NCBI RefSeq assembly: GCF_013282745.1
Contig: NZ_CP054044.1
Coordinates: forward strand, 1,426,001 to 1,490,000
Length of the DNA: 64,000 nucleotides
Direction: 5' to 3'
Source: Yersinia bercovieri ATCC 43970
Lineage (GTDB): Bacteria > Pseudomonadota > Gammaproteobacteria > Enterobacterales > Enterobacteriaceae
The notes under the pieces were generated by a model. It had not been told where the DNA came from and ran no database searches. It was given only the letters and a program-made list of their open reading frames with translations. Shown here piece after piece: positions 32,423-41,683 of this stretch. The position numbers were made by a program, and so were the translations under genes. Every line of letters begins with the position of its first letter. Positions within the stretch are counted from its first letter, which is position 1.

Positions 32423-33325
32423 ATGTCTCAACTTACTGAGTCGACAGTAAAAAGTGCGCCGAAGCCAATGACTCCCTTGCAGGAGTTTTGGCACTATTTC
32501 AAGCGCAACAAAGGGGCCGTGATTGGCCTGTTTTATATCATTATTATGCTGGTGATTGCCGCGGGTGCCACCTGGCTTGCCCCACACGGGCCAGCAGAGC
32601 AGTTCCGTGACGCACTATTGAAACCGCCGGTTTGGGAAGAGGGCGGCAGCTGGAAATTCCTGCTGGGCACCGATGATGTGGGCCGCGATGTTTTGTCCCG
32701 CTTGATGTATGGCGCACGACTCTCGCTGTTAGTCGGTTGTCTGGTAGTGGTGCTGTCACTGGTGATGGGCGTCGTTTTCGGCTTACTGGCCGGTTACTTT
32801 GGCGGCATCGTTGATGCCATCATCATGCGTGTTGTCGATATCATGCTGGCCCTGCCAAGTTTGTTACTGGCGCTCGTTCTGGTAGCCGTGTTTGGGCCTT
32901 CGATTGTGAATGCTTCGTTAGCGCTCACCTTTGTCGCTCTACCGCATTATGTGCGCTTAACGCGCGCAGCGGTGCTGGTTGAGGTCAACCGCGACTACGT
33001 GACGGCCTCAAGAGTGGCCGGTGCGGGGGCTATGCGCCAAATGTTTATCAATATCTTGCCAAACTGCCTCGCGCCATTAATTGTGCAGGCCTCTCTCGGC
33101 TTCTCTAACGCCATTCTGGATATGGCGGCTCTCGGCTTCCTCGGCATGGGTGCGCAACCACCAACACCGGAATGGGGCACTATGCTCTCTGACGTGTTGC
33201 AGTTCGCCCAAAGCGCCTGGTGGGTCGTGACCTTCCCCGGTGTGGCGATCCTGCTAACGGTTCTGGCGTTTAACCTGATGGGGGACGGCCTGCGTGATGC
33301 TCTCGACCCCAAACTCAAGCAGTAA
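32423..33325 (+). CDS. dppC: DppC, dipeptide ABC transporter permease
   Basis: DppC is the second channel subunit. The 300-residue product has a soluble N-terminal stretch, about six spans and the EAA motif (YVTASRVAGAGAMRQMFINI). A conserved FLLGTDDVGRDVLSRLMYGAR segment places it firmly in the OppC/DppC group. It starts ten bases after the dppB stop, consistent with one transcript. Confidence 0.96.
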   Translation: MSQLTESTVKSAPKPMTPLQEFWHYFKRNKGAVIGLFYIIIMLVIAAGATWLAPHGPAEQFRDALLKPPVWEEGGSWKFLLGTDDVGRDVLSRLMYGARLSLLVGCLVVVLSLVMGVVFGLLAGYFGGIVDAIIMRVVDIMLALPSLLLALVLVAVFGPSIVNASLALTFVALPHYVRLTRAAVLVEVNRDYVTASRVAGAGAMRQMFINILPNCLAPLIVQASLGFSNAILDMAALGFLGMGAQPPTPEWGTMLSDVLQFAQSAWWVVTFPGVAILLTVLAFNLMGDGLRDALDPKLKQ

Positions 33326-33340
33326 CAGAGGTAGAGAGAG

Positions 33341-34321
33341 ATGGCACTTTTAAATGTAGATAAATTGTCGGTGCACTTCGGTGACGAAGGTGCGCCGTTC
33401 AAGGCCGTAGACCGTATCAGTTACAGCATTGAGCAAGGTCAGGTGGTTGGGATTGTTGGTGAATCTGGCTCCGGTAAATCAGTCAGCTCACTGGCTATCA
33501 TGGGGCTGATTGATTACCCCGGCAAAGTGATGGCCGATAAGCTGGAATTTAACGGCCGCGACCTGACCAAGATTTCTGAAAAAGAGCGGCGTCAGTTGGT
33601 GGGGTCGGAAGTTGCGATGATCTTCCAAGACCCGATGACCAGCCTTAACCCCTGCTACACCGTCGGTTTCCAGATTATGGAAGCGCTGAAGGTGCATCAG
33701 GGCGGCAACCGTAAAACCCGTTTTCAGCGGGCGGTGGATCTGCTCACACTGGTGGGCATTCCTGATCCCGCTTCGAGGTTAGATGTTTATCCGCATCAGC
33801 TCTCCGGTGGGATGAGCCAGCGGGTGATGATTGCCATGGCCATTGCCTGTCGGCCCAAGTTACTGATTGCCGATGAGCCGACAACCGCGCTGGACGTGAC
33901 CATTCAGGCGCAAATTATTGAGCTGCTGCTGGAGTTACAGCAGCGTGAAAATATGGCGCTGTTGCTGATTACCCATGATCTGGCACTGGTTGCCGAGGCG
34001 GCACACCACATTATTGTGATGTATGCCGGCCAGGTGGTGGAAACCGGTAAATCATCGGAAATCTTCCGCGCCCCGCGCCACCCATACACGCAGGCGTTGT
34101 TGCGCGCTTTACCGGAGTTTGCTCAGGATAAAGCGCGCTTGGCTTCCTTACCGGGTGTGGTGCCGGGTAAGTATGACCGCCCAGAGGGCTGCCTACTCAA
34201 CCCACGCTGCCCGTATGCCAATGATCGTTGCCGCCGTGAAGAGCCTGAATTGCTGGGGCCAGCGGGGCGTCAGGTTAAATGCCATACACCGCTCGATGAT
34301 GCGGGGAGGCCGACCCTATGA
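33341..34321 (+). CDS. dppD: DppD, dipeptide transporter ATP-binding subunit
   Basis: DppD hydrolyses ATP together with DppF. The 326-residue product has Walker [10 protein letters not shown]-loop [10 protein letters not shown], signature LSGGMSQRV, Walker [13 protein letters not shown] and the His switch ITHDL, plus the C-terminal oligopeptide-transporter domain with Cys-rich [15 protein letters not shown], which in this family may bind an iron-sulfur cluster. It starts 15 bases after dppC and overlaps dppF by four bases (ATGA). Confidence 0.97.
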   Translation: MALLNVDKLSVHFGDEGAPFKAVDRISYSIEQGQVVGIVGESGSGKSVSSLAIMGLIDYPGKVMADKLEFNGRDLTKISEKERRQLVGSEVAMIFQDPMTSLNPCYTVGFQIMEALKVHQGGNRKTRFQRAVDLLTLVGIPDPASRLDVYPHQLSGGMSQRVMIAMAIACRPKLLIADEPTTALDVTIQAQIIELLLELQQRENMALLLITHDLALVAEAAHHIIVMYAGQVVETGKSSEIFRAPRHPYTQALLRALPEFAQDKARLASLPGVVPGKYDRPEGCLLNPRCPYANDRCRREEPELLGPAGRQVKCHTPLDDAGRPTL

Positions 34322-35343
34322 GCCAGAATAAAACTGAAATGAAACCAGAATCCCAAGCTGGCAAGCCACTGTTGCAGGCCATTGATCTGAAGAAATACTA
34401 TCCGGTTAAAAAAGGTCTCTTTGCGCCGGAGCGCCTGGTTAAGGCACTTGATGGGGTGTCATTCACCTTAGAGCGTGGCAAAACCCTGGCGGTGGTCGGG
34501 GAGTCGGGCTGTGGTAAATCCACGTTGGGCCGCTTACTGACCATGATTGAGATCCCAACCGGTGGCGAGCTTTACTACCAAGGGCAGGATTTGCTTAAGC
34601 CGGATGAAAGTGCGGAAAAACTGCGCCGTCAGAAAATCCAGATTGTATTCCAGAACCCCTATGGTTCACTGAACCCACGCAAGAAAGTGGGGCAGATACT
34701 GGAAGAGCCGCTGCAAATCAATACCAAACTCAGCAGCAAAGAGCGCCGCGAGAAGACACTGGCGATGATGGCGAAGGTCGGCCTGAAAACCGAGCACTAT
34801 GATCGCTATCCCCACATGTTTTCCGGTGGTCAGCGCCAGCGCATCGCGATTGCACGCGGCTTGATGCTGAATCCAGATGTGGTGATTGCTGATGAACCTG
34901 TCTCGGCGCTGGATGTATCCGTGCGGGCGCAGGTATTGAACCTGATGATGGATTTACAGCAGGAGTTGGGGCTGTCTTACGTCTTTATCTCCCATGACCT
35001 CTCTGTGGTTGAGCATATCGCTGATGAAGTGATGGTGATGTATCTGGGGCGTTGTGTTGAGAAGGGTAGCAAAGAGGCCATTTTTAATAATCCACGCCAC
35101 CCCTATACGCAGGCATTGCTATCGGCAACACCGCGCCTGAATCCTGATATGCGCCGCGAGCGCATTAAGCTGACGGGCGAGTTACCTAGCCCGATGAACC
35201 CGCCACCGGGCTGTGCGTTCAATGCGCGCTGTCGTCGAGCTTTTGGTACTTGCACTCAGTTGCAGCCGCAACTAAAACAGTATGGTGACCAAATGGTGGC
35301 CTGTTTTGCAGTTGATCAGGATGAAGCTGAGCAAGCTAGCTAA
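34318..35343 (+). CDS. dppF: DppF, dipeptide transporter ATP-binding subunit
   Basis: DppF is the second ATPase of the transporter. The 341-residue product has Walker [23 protein letters not shown], signature [12 protein letters not shown], Walker [13 protein letters not shown], His switch ISHDL and the C-terminal [15 protein letters not shown]. Coupled to dppD by the ATGA overlap, it closes the dpp operon. Confidence 0.97.
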   Translation: MSQNKTEMKPESQAGKPLLQAIDLKKYYPVKKGLFAPERLVKALDGVSFTLERGKTLAVVGESGCGKSTLGRLLTMIEIPTGGELYYQGQDLLKPDESAEKLRRQKIQIVFQNPYGSLNPRKKVGQILEEPLQINTKLSSKERREKTLAMMAKVGLKTEHYDRYPHMFSGGQRQRIAIARGLMLNPDVVIADEPVSALDVSVRAQVLNLMMDLQQELGLSYVFISHDLSVVEHIADEVMVMYLGRCVEKGSKEAIFNNPRHPYTQALLSATPRLNPDMRRERIKLTGELPSPMNPPPGCAFNARCRRAFGTCTQLQPQLKQYGDQMVACFAVDQDEAEQAS

Positions 35344-35373
35344 TCCGGCAACATCGCCATATTGATTTGCATG

Positions 35374-35414
35374 AAAAAACAACGTCAGAGTGAGAAATAG
35401 CACTCTGACGTTGT
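35374..35414 (-). terminator. Perfect 14-bp hairpin after dppF with its T tract on the minus strand
   Basis: ACAACGTCAGAGTG (35379-35392) and CACTCTGACGTTGT (35401-35414) are perfect arms around AGAAATAG. The plus strand has no T run after it, but six A precede it, so an intrinsic terminator is formed for transcripts reading leftward. Both neighbouring genes read rightward, so it may block antisense transcription into dppF or simply protect the dpp mRNA end. Confidence 0.75.
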
Positions 35415-35578
35415 GATCCTGATAGGAAAACACTGAAACCCACGGTATTCTTCCCCTCCGGTTTAGTATCACCAGATAAAATCTGAAAGCGATCGAGTAT
35501 ACTCAGACAGAATCGACGGGTAGCCCCATGATGTGGCAACCACTTTTTTTATTCAGTCGGCATTGGCGGAGAGCGAGT

Positions 35579-37582
35579 TTGCGGGTAAGGCGTTCATTAA
35601 CGATAAAACAGATGGCGGCAGTTGCGGTAGTTGCACTGGTGACTATCTGCATTTTTATCGTCCTTCAGTTATTCCACTTTGTGCAGCAGCGCAAGGATGA
35701 CTATGCCAGGCAGTTGGAGAGCATCGCTTATTCGGTTCGCCAACCCCTGTCCGAAGCAATATTAAGTGTTGATGTCCCGCAAGCCAAAAAAATCCTCAAT
35801 AGCCTGTTGCCGATTGGTATTCTCAGCCGTGCTGAAGTCATTTTGCCGAACCAAATTCAGGTGTTGCACGCCAATTTCCCCACGGAGCGGCCTGTTCCCC
35901 GCTGGGCTAAACGTATTTTTTCCCTGCCGGTAGAGATAACGCTACCGCTGTATGCGCTGGAGCGAGTCTCCGCTAATCCGCAACCACTGGCGCACTTAGT
36001 GTTGCAGGCTGACTCATATCGGATGTACCAGTTTATTCTCAGCGCGCTGTCAGCCATGCTCTCGACCTATCTGTTACTGGCATTAGTGCTTTCGGTCTCA
36101 ATCGCCTGGTGTATTAATCGACTGATTATTCACCCGCTACGGGCGATGGCTAAAGAGCTGGAGAAAATTGGTCAGCAAGGTGTACTGCATCACCAACTCA
36201 CCTTACCGGCCCACCATCAGGATGATGAGCTGGGGGTCTTGGTGCACAACTATAATCGTAACCAACAGTTATTGGCCGAAGCCTATTCGGATATGAGCCG
36301 TATCAGTACCCGCTTCCCGGTCACTGAACTGCCCAATCGTGTGCTGTTTAAGCAGTTGCTTGAACAGGAAATTAACGGCGGTATGCGGAGTGAAAAATTC
36401 CATCTGTTGGTGATTGGCATCGAAACCTTGCAAGAGGTTTCCGGCGTGATGAGTGAGGAACAACACCGCCAGCTGCTGCTGACGATGGCGCAGCGCCTTG
36501 AGCAATGTATCGATGAAAACAGCTTGTTGGCACAACTGAGTAAAACGGAATTTGCGGTACTGGCCCGAGGGATTAGTCGCCCCTTCCCTGCCATGCAACT
36601 GGCGCGACAAGTGATGCTGCAAATTACCCAGCCACTGCTTTTTGGCAATATCCAACTGCGGCCCAGTGCCAGTATTGGGATTGCCGAATACCAATCCCAA
36701 GATGAGACCGCCGAATCCCTGATGCGCAATGCCAGTACGGCGATGATGGCCGCTCACCATCAGGGGCGAAACCAGATTTTCGTGTTTGAACCGCATTTGA
36801 TTGAGAAAACACAAAAGCGGCTGACACACGAAAATGACATCTTACAGGCGATTGAAAACCGCGATTTCACCCTCTTCTTACAGCCGCAATGGAACATGCA
36901 AGATCAGCGGGTTATCGGCGCTGAAGCGCTGTTACGTTGGCGTCAACCGGACGGTAGCTATCGCTCCCCTTCCGAGTTTGTCCTCGGGGCGGAAGAGGGG
37001 GGCATGATGATGCCGCTGGGTAACTGGGTGTTGGAGGAGTCGTGCCGCATTCTGGCAGACTGGAAGGCCCAAGGGATTACTTTGTCACTGGCGGTGAACA
37101 TCTCCGGCTTGCAGGTACAAAGTGACCAATTTCTGCCGCATCTGCAAAACCTAATCAATCAGTATCAGATAGATCCGCGCCAGCTGTTGCTGGAAATAAC
37201 CGAGACCGCCCGCATTCAGGATCTTGATGAAGCACTGAGGTTACTGCGCGAATTGCAAGGGCTTGGTTTATCCATCGCCTTGGATGACTTTGGTATGGGG
37301 TATTCAAGCCTACAATATCTCAACCACCTGAAAGGCCTGCCGATCAACATGATTAAGCTGGATAAGAGCTTTGTGAAGCACTTGCCAGAAGATGATGCCA
37401 TGGCGCGTATTGTGAGTACCATCTCCGAGGTGCTGAAGCTGCGAGTGATGGCCGAAGGCGTCGAAACAGATGAGCAGCGCCAATGGTTGTTGAAGCACGG
37501 TATTCTGTGTGGGCAGGGTTTTTTATTTTCGCAGCCGTTACCACGTGAGGTGTTTGAGGCCCGCTATACCCTTCGTCCTTGA
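35579..37582 (+). CDS. hmsP: HmsP-type c-di-GMP phosphodiesterase (PdeK/YhjK homologue)
   Basis: HmsP lowers c-di-GMP and so limits Hms-dependent biofilm in Y. pestis. From TTG 35579 (GGAGAG just upstream) the product is 667 residues and opens LRVRRSLTIKQM, like HmsP and E. coli PdeK; ATG 35528 would add 17 residues with a poor ribosome site. Two membrane spans flank a periplasmic sensor region, a HAMP-like stretch follows, then a degenerate GGDEF (SKTEF in place of GGDEF, so no cyclase activity is expected) and an EAL domain with GAEALLRWRQPDG, LLEITET and LDDFGMGYSSLQYL. All EAL metal and substrate motifs I can see are present. It is a separate unit after dpp. Confidence 0.9.
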   Translation: MRVRRSLTIKQMAAVAVVALVTICIFIVLQLFHFVQQRKDDYARQLESIAYSVRQPLSEAILSVDVPQAKKILNSLLPIGILSRAEVILPNQIQVLHANFPTERPVPRWAKRIFSLPVEITLPLYALERVSANPQPLAHLVLQADSYRMYQFILSALSAMLSTYLLLALVLSVSIAWCINRLIIHPLRAMAKELEKIGQQGVLHHQLTLPAHHQDDELGVLVHNYNRNQQLLAEAYSDMSRISTRFPVTELPNRVLFKQLLEQEINGGMRSEKFHLLVIGIETLQEVSGVMSEEQHRQLLLTMAQRLEQCIDENSLLAQLSKTEFAVLARGISRPFPAMQLARQVMLQITQPLLFGNIQLRPSASIGIAEYQSQDETAESLMRNASTAMMAAHHQGRNQIFVFEPHLIEKTQKRLTHENDILQAIENRDFTLFLQPQWNMQDQRVIGAEALLRWRQPDGSYRSPSEFVLGAEEGGMMMPLGNWVLEESCRILADWKAQGITLSLAVNISGLQVQSDQFLPHLQNLINQYQIDPRQLLLEITETARIQDLDEALRLLRELQGLGLSIALDDFGMGYSSLQYLNHLKGLPINMIKLDKSFVKHLPEDDAMARIVSTISEVLKLRVMAEGVETDEQRQWLLKHGILCGQGFLFSQPLPREVFEARYTLRP

Positions 37583-37731
37583 CGCGGCAGCGTTGTTAGC
37601 TGCATTCGCGCGCCCGAATCACTGACTTGAGTCAGCTCATCGGGACTTACTCATTTGCTGCCTAGCTGTCACGCCAATGACTTTGGGTATCCACTTTCGC
37701 CTTGACGCAGCAGCGTTGTTAGCTGCATTCG
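37578..37731. repeat. Yersinia-type direct repeat after hmsP
   Basis: A 31-base sequence (37578-37608, starting CTTGACGCGGCAGCGTTG) recurs at 37701-37731 with one mismatch, 123 bases later. The first copy overlaps the hmsP stop codon. The spacer has a palindrome CTGACTTGAGTCAG at 37622-37635. This looks like one and a quarter copies of a dispersed intergenic repeat that I recall from Yersinia genomes. Confidence 0.8.
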
Positions 37732-38316
37732 TGGCGGGTCTATCCCTATTGCGGTTAACTACTCAGTATTAATCGCTGGAATATGTAAAAATATCAGTCT
37801 TTTCGTCTAACAGATAAATGTCAAAATATTATCCTTTCCTATATTAAATAATATTTATATTTAAGTGAGAATACCTGCTGTCACGGGGAGTGACACATAT
37901 TTTGACTGAGCCATTTCCTACAGAAACAAAGAGAATAATAGCGATTATATAAAAGTACTTAAAACTGATAATAATACCGATAAGAAAATATTGGACTAGA
38001 ATCTATTTCCCTAATTTCAAGAGGGCTACAATATTATTACCTGCCGCGTCAAGGATATTTACCTCTAAAATAATCCCATCAAAAATAGCGTCAATCCCTT
38101 GCTACATCTGCGATATAACAGAAAATCACAGTGATAAAACATTGACTAAAACTATTTACTTTGAACCTTGTCACATAAATTGATATTGAGTTGACTAATT
38201 TCAGACTATTAGCTATTGATCTCGGAACTTTATATCAAAATAAATAGAATGCTGTTCCATAACTGATTTTTGTATTTTTTAGATGGATGTGTTTTTATTA
38301 AAATAAGGTGACTGTA
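37732..38316. other. AT-rich regulatory region before kdgM
   Basis: About 585 bases without a gene. It contains a palindrome TGTCAC-GGGGA-GTGACA at 37879-37895, long AT-rich stretches and a KdgR-like box close to kdgM. A large upstream region fits the multi-regulator promoters known for kdgM in pectinolytic bacteria. Confidence 0.5.
38243..38261. promoter_or_regulatory. Candidate KdgR operator upstream of kdgM
   Basis: AATAGAATGCTGTTCCATA matches 12 of 18 informative positions of the KdgR consensus (AATGAAACANTGTTTCATT) as I recall it and keeps its symmetry (GAA/TTC). It ends 55 bases before the kdgM start. KdgR is the pectin-catabolism repressor; binding here is inference. Confidence 0.5.
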
Positions 38317-39021
38317 ATGAATATTAAATTATTATCTCTGGCAGTAGCATCACTTATCAGCACTAGTGCAATCGCCGTGACTATTGACTATCGCCATGAA
38401 ATGCAAGACCAAAGTGGCAACAGCCATAAAGACCGTTTATTAATGTCTCACCGCTTCGCTAATGGCTTTGGATTATCGCTAGAGGGCAAGTGGAAAGGCG
38501 CTCAAGATAAAGATAAAGCATTTAACGAAACAGTCAGTAATGGGACTGAAGTCGTCGCCAGCTATGTCTATAAAATTGATAAGACATTCTCTATTGAACC
38601 CGGATTCTCATTAGATTCAAGTTCTACAGCTAACAGCTATCGCCCTTACCTGCGCGGCAAGGCGAATATCATTGACGATCTCTCTGTTTCATTACGTTAT
38701 CGTCCTTATTACAAACGCACCAGTGCCAATATTAATACAAAAAAAGACACGTCTGAAAATGGTTATAATTTGACGAGTGTTATCAGCTATAAACTCGCCA
38801 AAGATTATCAATTAGATTATGAAATTGACTATAAAAAAGCCAATAAAGCCGGTGTCATATTAGCGAATAAAGAGAGCTATGACTGGACTCACGACTTAAA
38901 ATTAACTTACAAGTGGGATAAGAGTTGGTCCCCTTATATGGCGGTCGGTAATGTCTCTGGCAGTAAAGATACCAGCGAACGCCAGACTCGTTATCGCGTA
39001 GGGATAAAATACAGCTTCTGA
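38317..39021 (+). CDS. kdgM: KdgM-family oligogalacturonate porin
   Basis: KdgM porins let oligogalacturonates from pectin cross the outer membrane. The 234-residue product has a signal peptide of about 20 residues (STSAIA before VTIDYRHEM) and a small barrel with alternating aromatic strands (YRPYLRGKANI, SVSLRYRPYYKR) ending in Phe. Length and N-terminus VTIDYRHE fit the family. AAGGTG lies before ATG 38317. The pectate lyase gene follows 76 bases later, so the pair imports and then cuts pectic oligomers. Confidence 0.92.
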   Translation: MNIKLLSLAVASLISTSAIAVTIDYRHEMQDQSGNSHKDRLLMSHRFANGFGLSLEGKWKGAQDKDKAFNETVSNGTEVVASYVYKIDKTFSIEPGFSLDSSSTANSYRPYLRGKANIIDDLSVSLRYRPYYKRTSANINTKKDTSENGYNLTSVISYKLAKDYQLDYEIDYKKANKAGVILANKESYDWTHDLKLTYKWDKSWSPYMAVGNVSGSKDTSERQTRYRVGIKYSF

Positions 39022-39097
39022 TTTATCACTGAAATCATCAGATTCTGATCTCTGGGGTCACACCTCACCATAACGATTTTTGACAGGTAAAAAAGTA

Positions 39098-40816
39098 ATG
39101 AAAAAAAGAGCATTATTTTTGAGTATGGCTGCGCTGGCGACGTTATATATACCCGCCGGGCAAGCAGCGGATGCTGATCGCCTGACGGTGGTAAAGCAGT
39201 ATGTCGATAATGTGTTGAGCAAAGCGTCGGATACTTATCACGGTGATAAGCCCAGCCCGTTACTGGCAGATGGTGTTGACCCCCGTACCGGACAGCAGTT
39301 GGAATGGATTTTCCCCGATGGCCGTCGGGCCGTGTTATCAAACTTCTCCGCGCAACAAAACCTGATGCGAGTCATGAGTGGTCTGAGCCAGTTGAGTGGC
39401 GATAATCGCTATCAACAGCGTGCTGAAGATATCGTCCGCTACCACTTCCAGAATTATCAAGACCCAAGTGGCTTACTCTACTGGGGCGGTCACCGTTTTG
39501 TTGATCTGAAAACACTGCAACCCGAAGGGCCGAGTGAAAAAGAGATGGTGCATGAGCTGAAAAATGCCTATCCCTACTATGACCTAATGTTCAGCGTCGA
39601 CCGCGATGCCACCGCCCGCTTTATTCGTGGCTTCTGGAACGCCCATGTCTATGACTGGCGCATTCTTGAAACCAGCCGCCACGGTGAATATGGCAAGAAG
39701 ATGGGGGAGTTGTGGGAGAGTAAATTCGAGCAACAGCCGCCTTTCTTTGCCACCAAAGGGCTGAGTTTCCTCAATGCGGGTAATGACCTAATCTATTCAG
39801 CTTCACTGCTCTACAAACATCAGCAGGATCAAGGGGCATTGGTGTGGGCTAAGCGTCTGGCAGACCAATATGTGTTGCCCCGTGATGCTAAAACGGGTCT
39901 GGGGGTCTATCAGTTTACCCAAGCTCTGAAACGCGAAGAGCCAACGGATGATGCTGATACGCACTCCAAGTTTGGTGACCGCGCACAACGCCAGTTCGGG
40001 CCTGAGTTTGGCCCCAGCGCGCTGGAGGGCAATATGATGCTCAAAGGGCGTACCAGCACGCTTTACTCTGAAAATGCGCTGATGCAGTTGCAACTGGGTA
40101 AGGATTTGGGTGCTCAAGGGCAGGATTTACAGCAATGGACGGTAGATGGCCTAAAAGCGTTCGCCAAATATGCTTATAACGATCAGGACAATACTTTCCG
40201 TCCGATGATTGCCAATGGACAGGACTTATCAAATTACACGCTGCCACGTGATGGATATTACGGCAAAAAAGGCACGGTGATTAAGCCGTACAAAGCAGGT
40301 AACGAATTCCTGATCTCGTATGCTCGTGCCTACGCCATTGATAACGATCCGTTATTGTGGAAAGTGGCACGCGGTATTGCCAGTGATCAGGGGCTAGGTG
40401 ATATTGGCACCGCTCCAGGTAAGGCGATGAAAATTAAGCTGGATACCACCAACAGTGATCCCTATGCCCTGTTTGCGTTGCTGGACCTCTACAATGCCAG
40501 TCAGGTTGCTGACTACCGGTTATTGGCAGAGAAAATCGGCGATAACATTATTAAAACCCGCTACATCAACGGCTTCTTTATGGCCTCTCCGGATCGTCAA
40601 TATGCCGATGTCGATGCTATCGAGCCTTACGCTTTACTGGCGCTGGAAGCTTCACTGCGCAATAAGCCACAAGCCGTTGCCCCTTTCCTGAATGGTGCTG
40701 GCTTTACTGAGGGAGCTTACCGAATGGATGATGGTTCAGCGCGGATTTCAACCCGCGATAATGAGCTGTTCTTGCTCAATGTAGGTGAAAAGCTGCAACC
40801 GAACGGTCGTAAATAG
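39098..40816 (+). CDS. pelW: Periplasmic pectate disaccharide-lyase, polysaccharide lyase family 2
   Basis: Family-2 lyases cleave polygalacturonate and its oligomers by beta-elimination, releasing unsaturated digalacturonate. The 572-residue product has a 23-residue signal peptide (IPAGQA before ADADRLT), so it acts in the periplasm. The ligands known from the Y. enterocolitica PL2A structure appear as His132, Glu153 and His195, and the Brønsted-base arginine as Arg194; all four sit exactly 23 residues above the mature numbering I recall. The fold is an (alpha/alpha)7 barrel. ATG 39098 is chosen; a TTG/other start at 39080 is less likely. It follows the kdgM porin. The symbol is by family; cytoplasmic PelW of Dickeya is a relative. 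Confidence 0.9.
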   Translation: MKKRALFLSMAALATLYIPAGQAADADRLTVVKQYVDNVLSKASDTYHGDKPSPLLADGVDPRTGQQLEWIFPDGRRAVLSNFSAQQNLMRVMSGLSQLSGDNRYQQRAEDIVRYHFQNYQDPSGLLYWGGHRFVDLKTLQPEGPSEKEMVHELKNAYPYYDLMFSVDRDATARFIRGFWNAHVYDWRILETSRHGEYGKKMGELWESKFEQQPPFFATKGLSFLNAGNDLIYSASLLYKHQQDQGALVWAKRLADQYVLPRDAKTGLGVYQFTQALKREEPTDDADTHSKFGDRAQRQFGPEFGPSALEGNMMLKGRTSTLYSENALMQLQLGKDLGAQGQDLQQWTVDGLKAFAKYAYNDQDNTFRPMIANGQDLSNYTLPRDGYYGKKGTVIKPYKAGNEFLISYARAYAIDNDPLLWKVARGIASDQGLGDIGTAPGKAMKIKLDTTNSDPYALFALLDLYNASQVADYRLLAEKIGDNIIKTRYINGFFMASPDRQYADVDAIEPYALLALEASLRNKPQAVAPFLNGAGFTEGAYRMDDGSARISTRDNELFLLNVGEKLQPNGRK

Positions 40817-40850
40817 TCCCAATGACGGCCCGTGCTGGGGTCGTTGTTGG

Positions 40851-40900
40851 GAAAAGTGCCGAGCAATGGCTTCCCAGGGTCTATCTGCTCGGCGCTTTTC
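40851..40900. terminator. Bidirectional terminator between pectate lyase and slmA
   Basis: GAAAAGTGCCGAGCA (40851-40865) pairs with TGCTCGGCGCTTTTC (40886-40900) with one G-U pair. Each arm ends in a T or A run, so both convergent transcripts can end here. Confidence 0.8.
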
Positions 40901-40965
40901 CTCACGGGGCCAGTCATGGCCCCATCTTGAACAATCTCTAGCGCAACAAAGTGACTGCAACCGAG

Positions 40966-41562
40966 CTACTGCAACTGAGCGACAATCAGCGGCCAGCGGG
41001 CATCAAACTCTTGTGTTGGCCGATAGCGGAATTCAGAACGAACAAAGCGCGACAGCATCCCTTCACAAAAGGCTAGCAACTGTGTTGCCAGCAGAGCCTC
41101 ATCATGGATAAAACCTTGCCCATCGCGCAGCTTTTTCTCGCGCAGAACCTGACGCAGTTGGACTTCAATACGCTCAAACAGCTGGTTAATCCGGCCTTGC
41201 AGGCGATCTTGTTCAAACATCAGTGCATGTCCAGTCATAATTCGGGTTAGCCCTGGGTTACGCTCCGCGAACCCTAATACCAGTAACAGGATCAAGCGGA
41301 GGCGATTGAACGTCTCTTTCTCATCTTGCAGAATCAAATTTATGCGGGACATCAAACTATCTTCAATAAACTCGATCAGGCTATCAAACATCCTCGTTTT
41401 ACTGGGGAAATGCCGATAAAGCGCGGCTTCAGACACCCCCACATTGGCGGCGAGTTTGGCGGTAGTTATGCGTTGGCTACCATCGCTAGATTCCAGCATC
41501 TGCGCTAAAGCCTGCAAAATTTCCTCGCGCCTATTCCTTTTGGTATTTTCTTTTTCTGCCAT
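40966..41562 (-). CDS. slmA: SlmA, nucleoid occlusion factor
   Basis: SlmA binds specific chromosomal sites and blocks FtsZ assembly over the nucleoid. The 198-residue TetR-family protein starts [17 protein letters not shown] at ATG 41562, as in E. coli; more upstream codons are in frame but have no family match. The helix-turn-helix is [17 protein letters not shown]. It is last in the coaBC-dut-slmA cluster, 121 bases after dut, with a strong hairpin between. Confidence 0.97.
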   Translation of the reverse strand: MAEKENTKRNRREEILQALAQMLESSDGSQRITTAKLAANVGVSEAALYRHFPSKTRMFDSLIEFIEDSLMSRINLILQDEKETFNRLRLILLLVLGFAERNPGLTRIMTGHALMFEQDRLQGRINQLFERIEVQLRQVLREKKLRDGQGFIHDEALLATQLLAFCEGMLSRFVRSEFRYRPTQEFDARWPLIVAQLQ

Positions 41563-41602
41563 GTCCGAGTAGACCCTTGCTAAAAATGACTTAATAACAA
41601 AA

Positions 41603-41673
41603 ACCCCAATACCGGCCGCACTGGGTACCAAGCCCCGGCGGCTTATGTGATAGCTTTTTTACGGTATTGAGGT
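41603..41673 (-). terminator. Large hairpin between dut and slmA with minus-strand T tract
   Basis: Read on the minus strand, ACCTCAATACCG (41673-41662) pairs with CGGTATTGGGGT (41614-41603) with one mismatch, around an inner GCCGC/GCGGC stem, and TTTTTGTTATT follows. This looks like a terminator or attenuator that would reduce read-through from coaBC-dut into slmA. Confidence 0.7.
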
Positions 41674-41683
41674 CTAGGGTAGG

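Noticed and set aside
35528..35578. ATG 35528 as the start of hmsP
   Set aside because: Weak ribosome site and extra residues absent from relatives; TTG 35579 fits better, though ATG cannot be fully excluded.
37578..37731. CRISPR-like reading of the repeats after hmsP
   Set aside because: Only two copies 123 bases apart and no regular short spacers.
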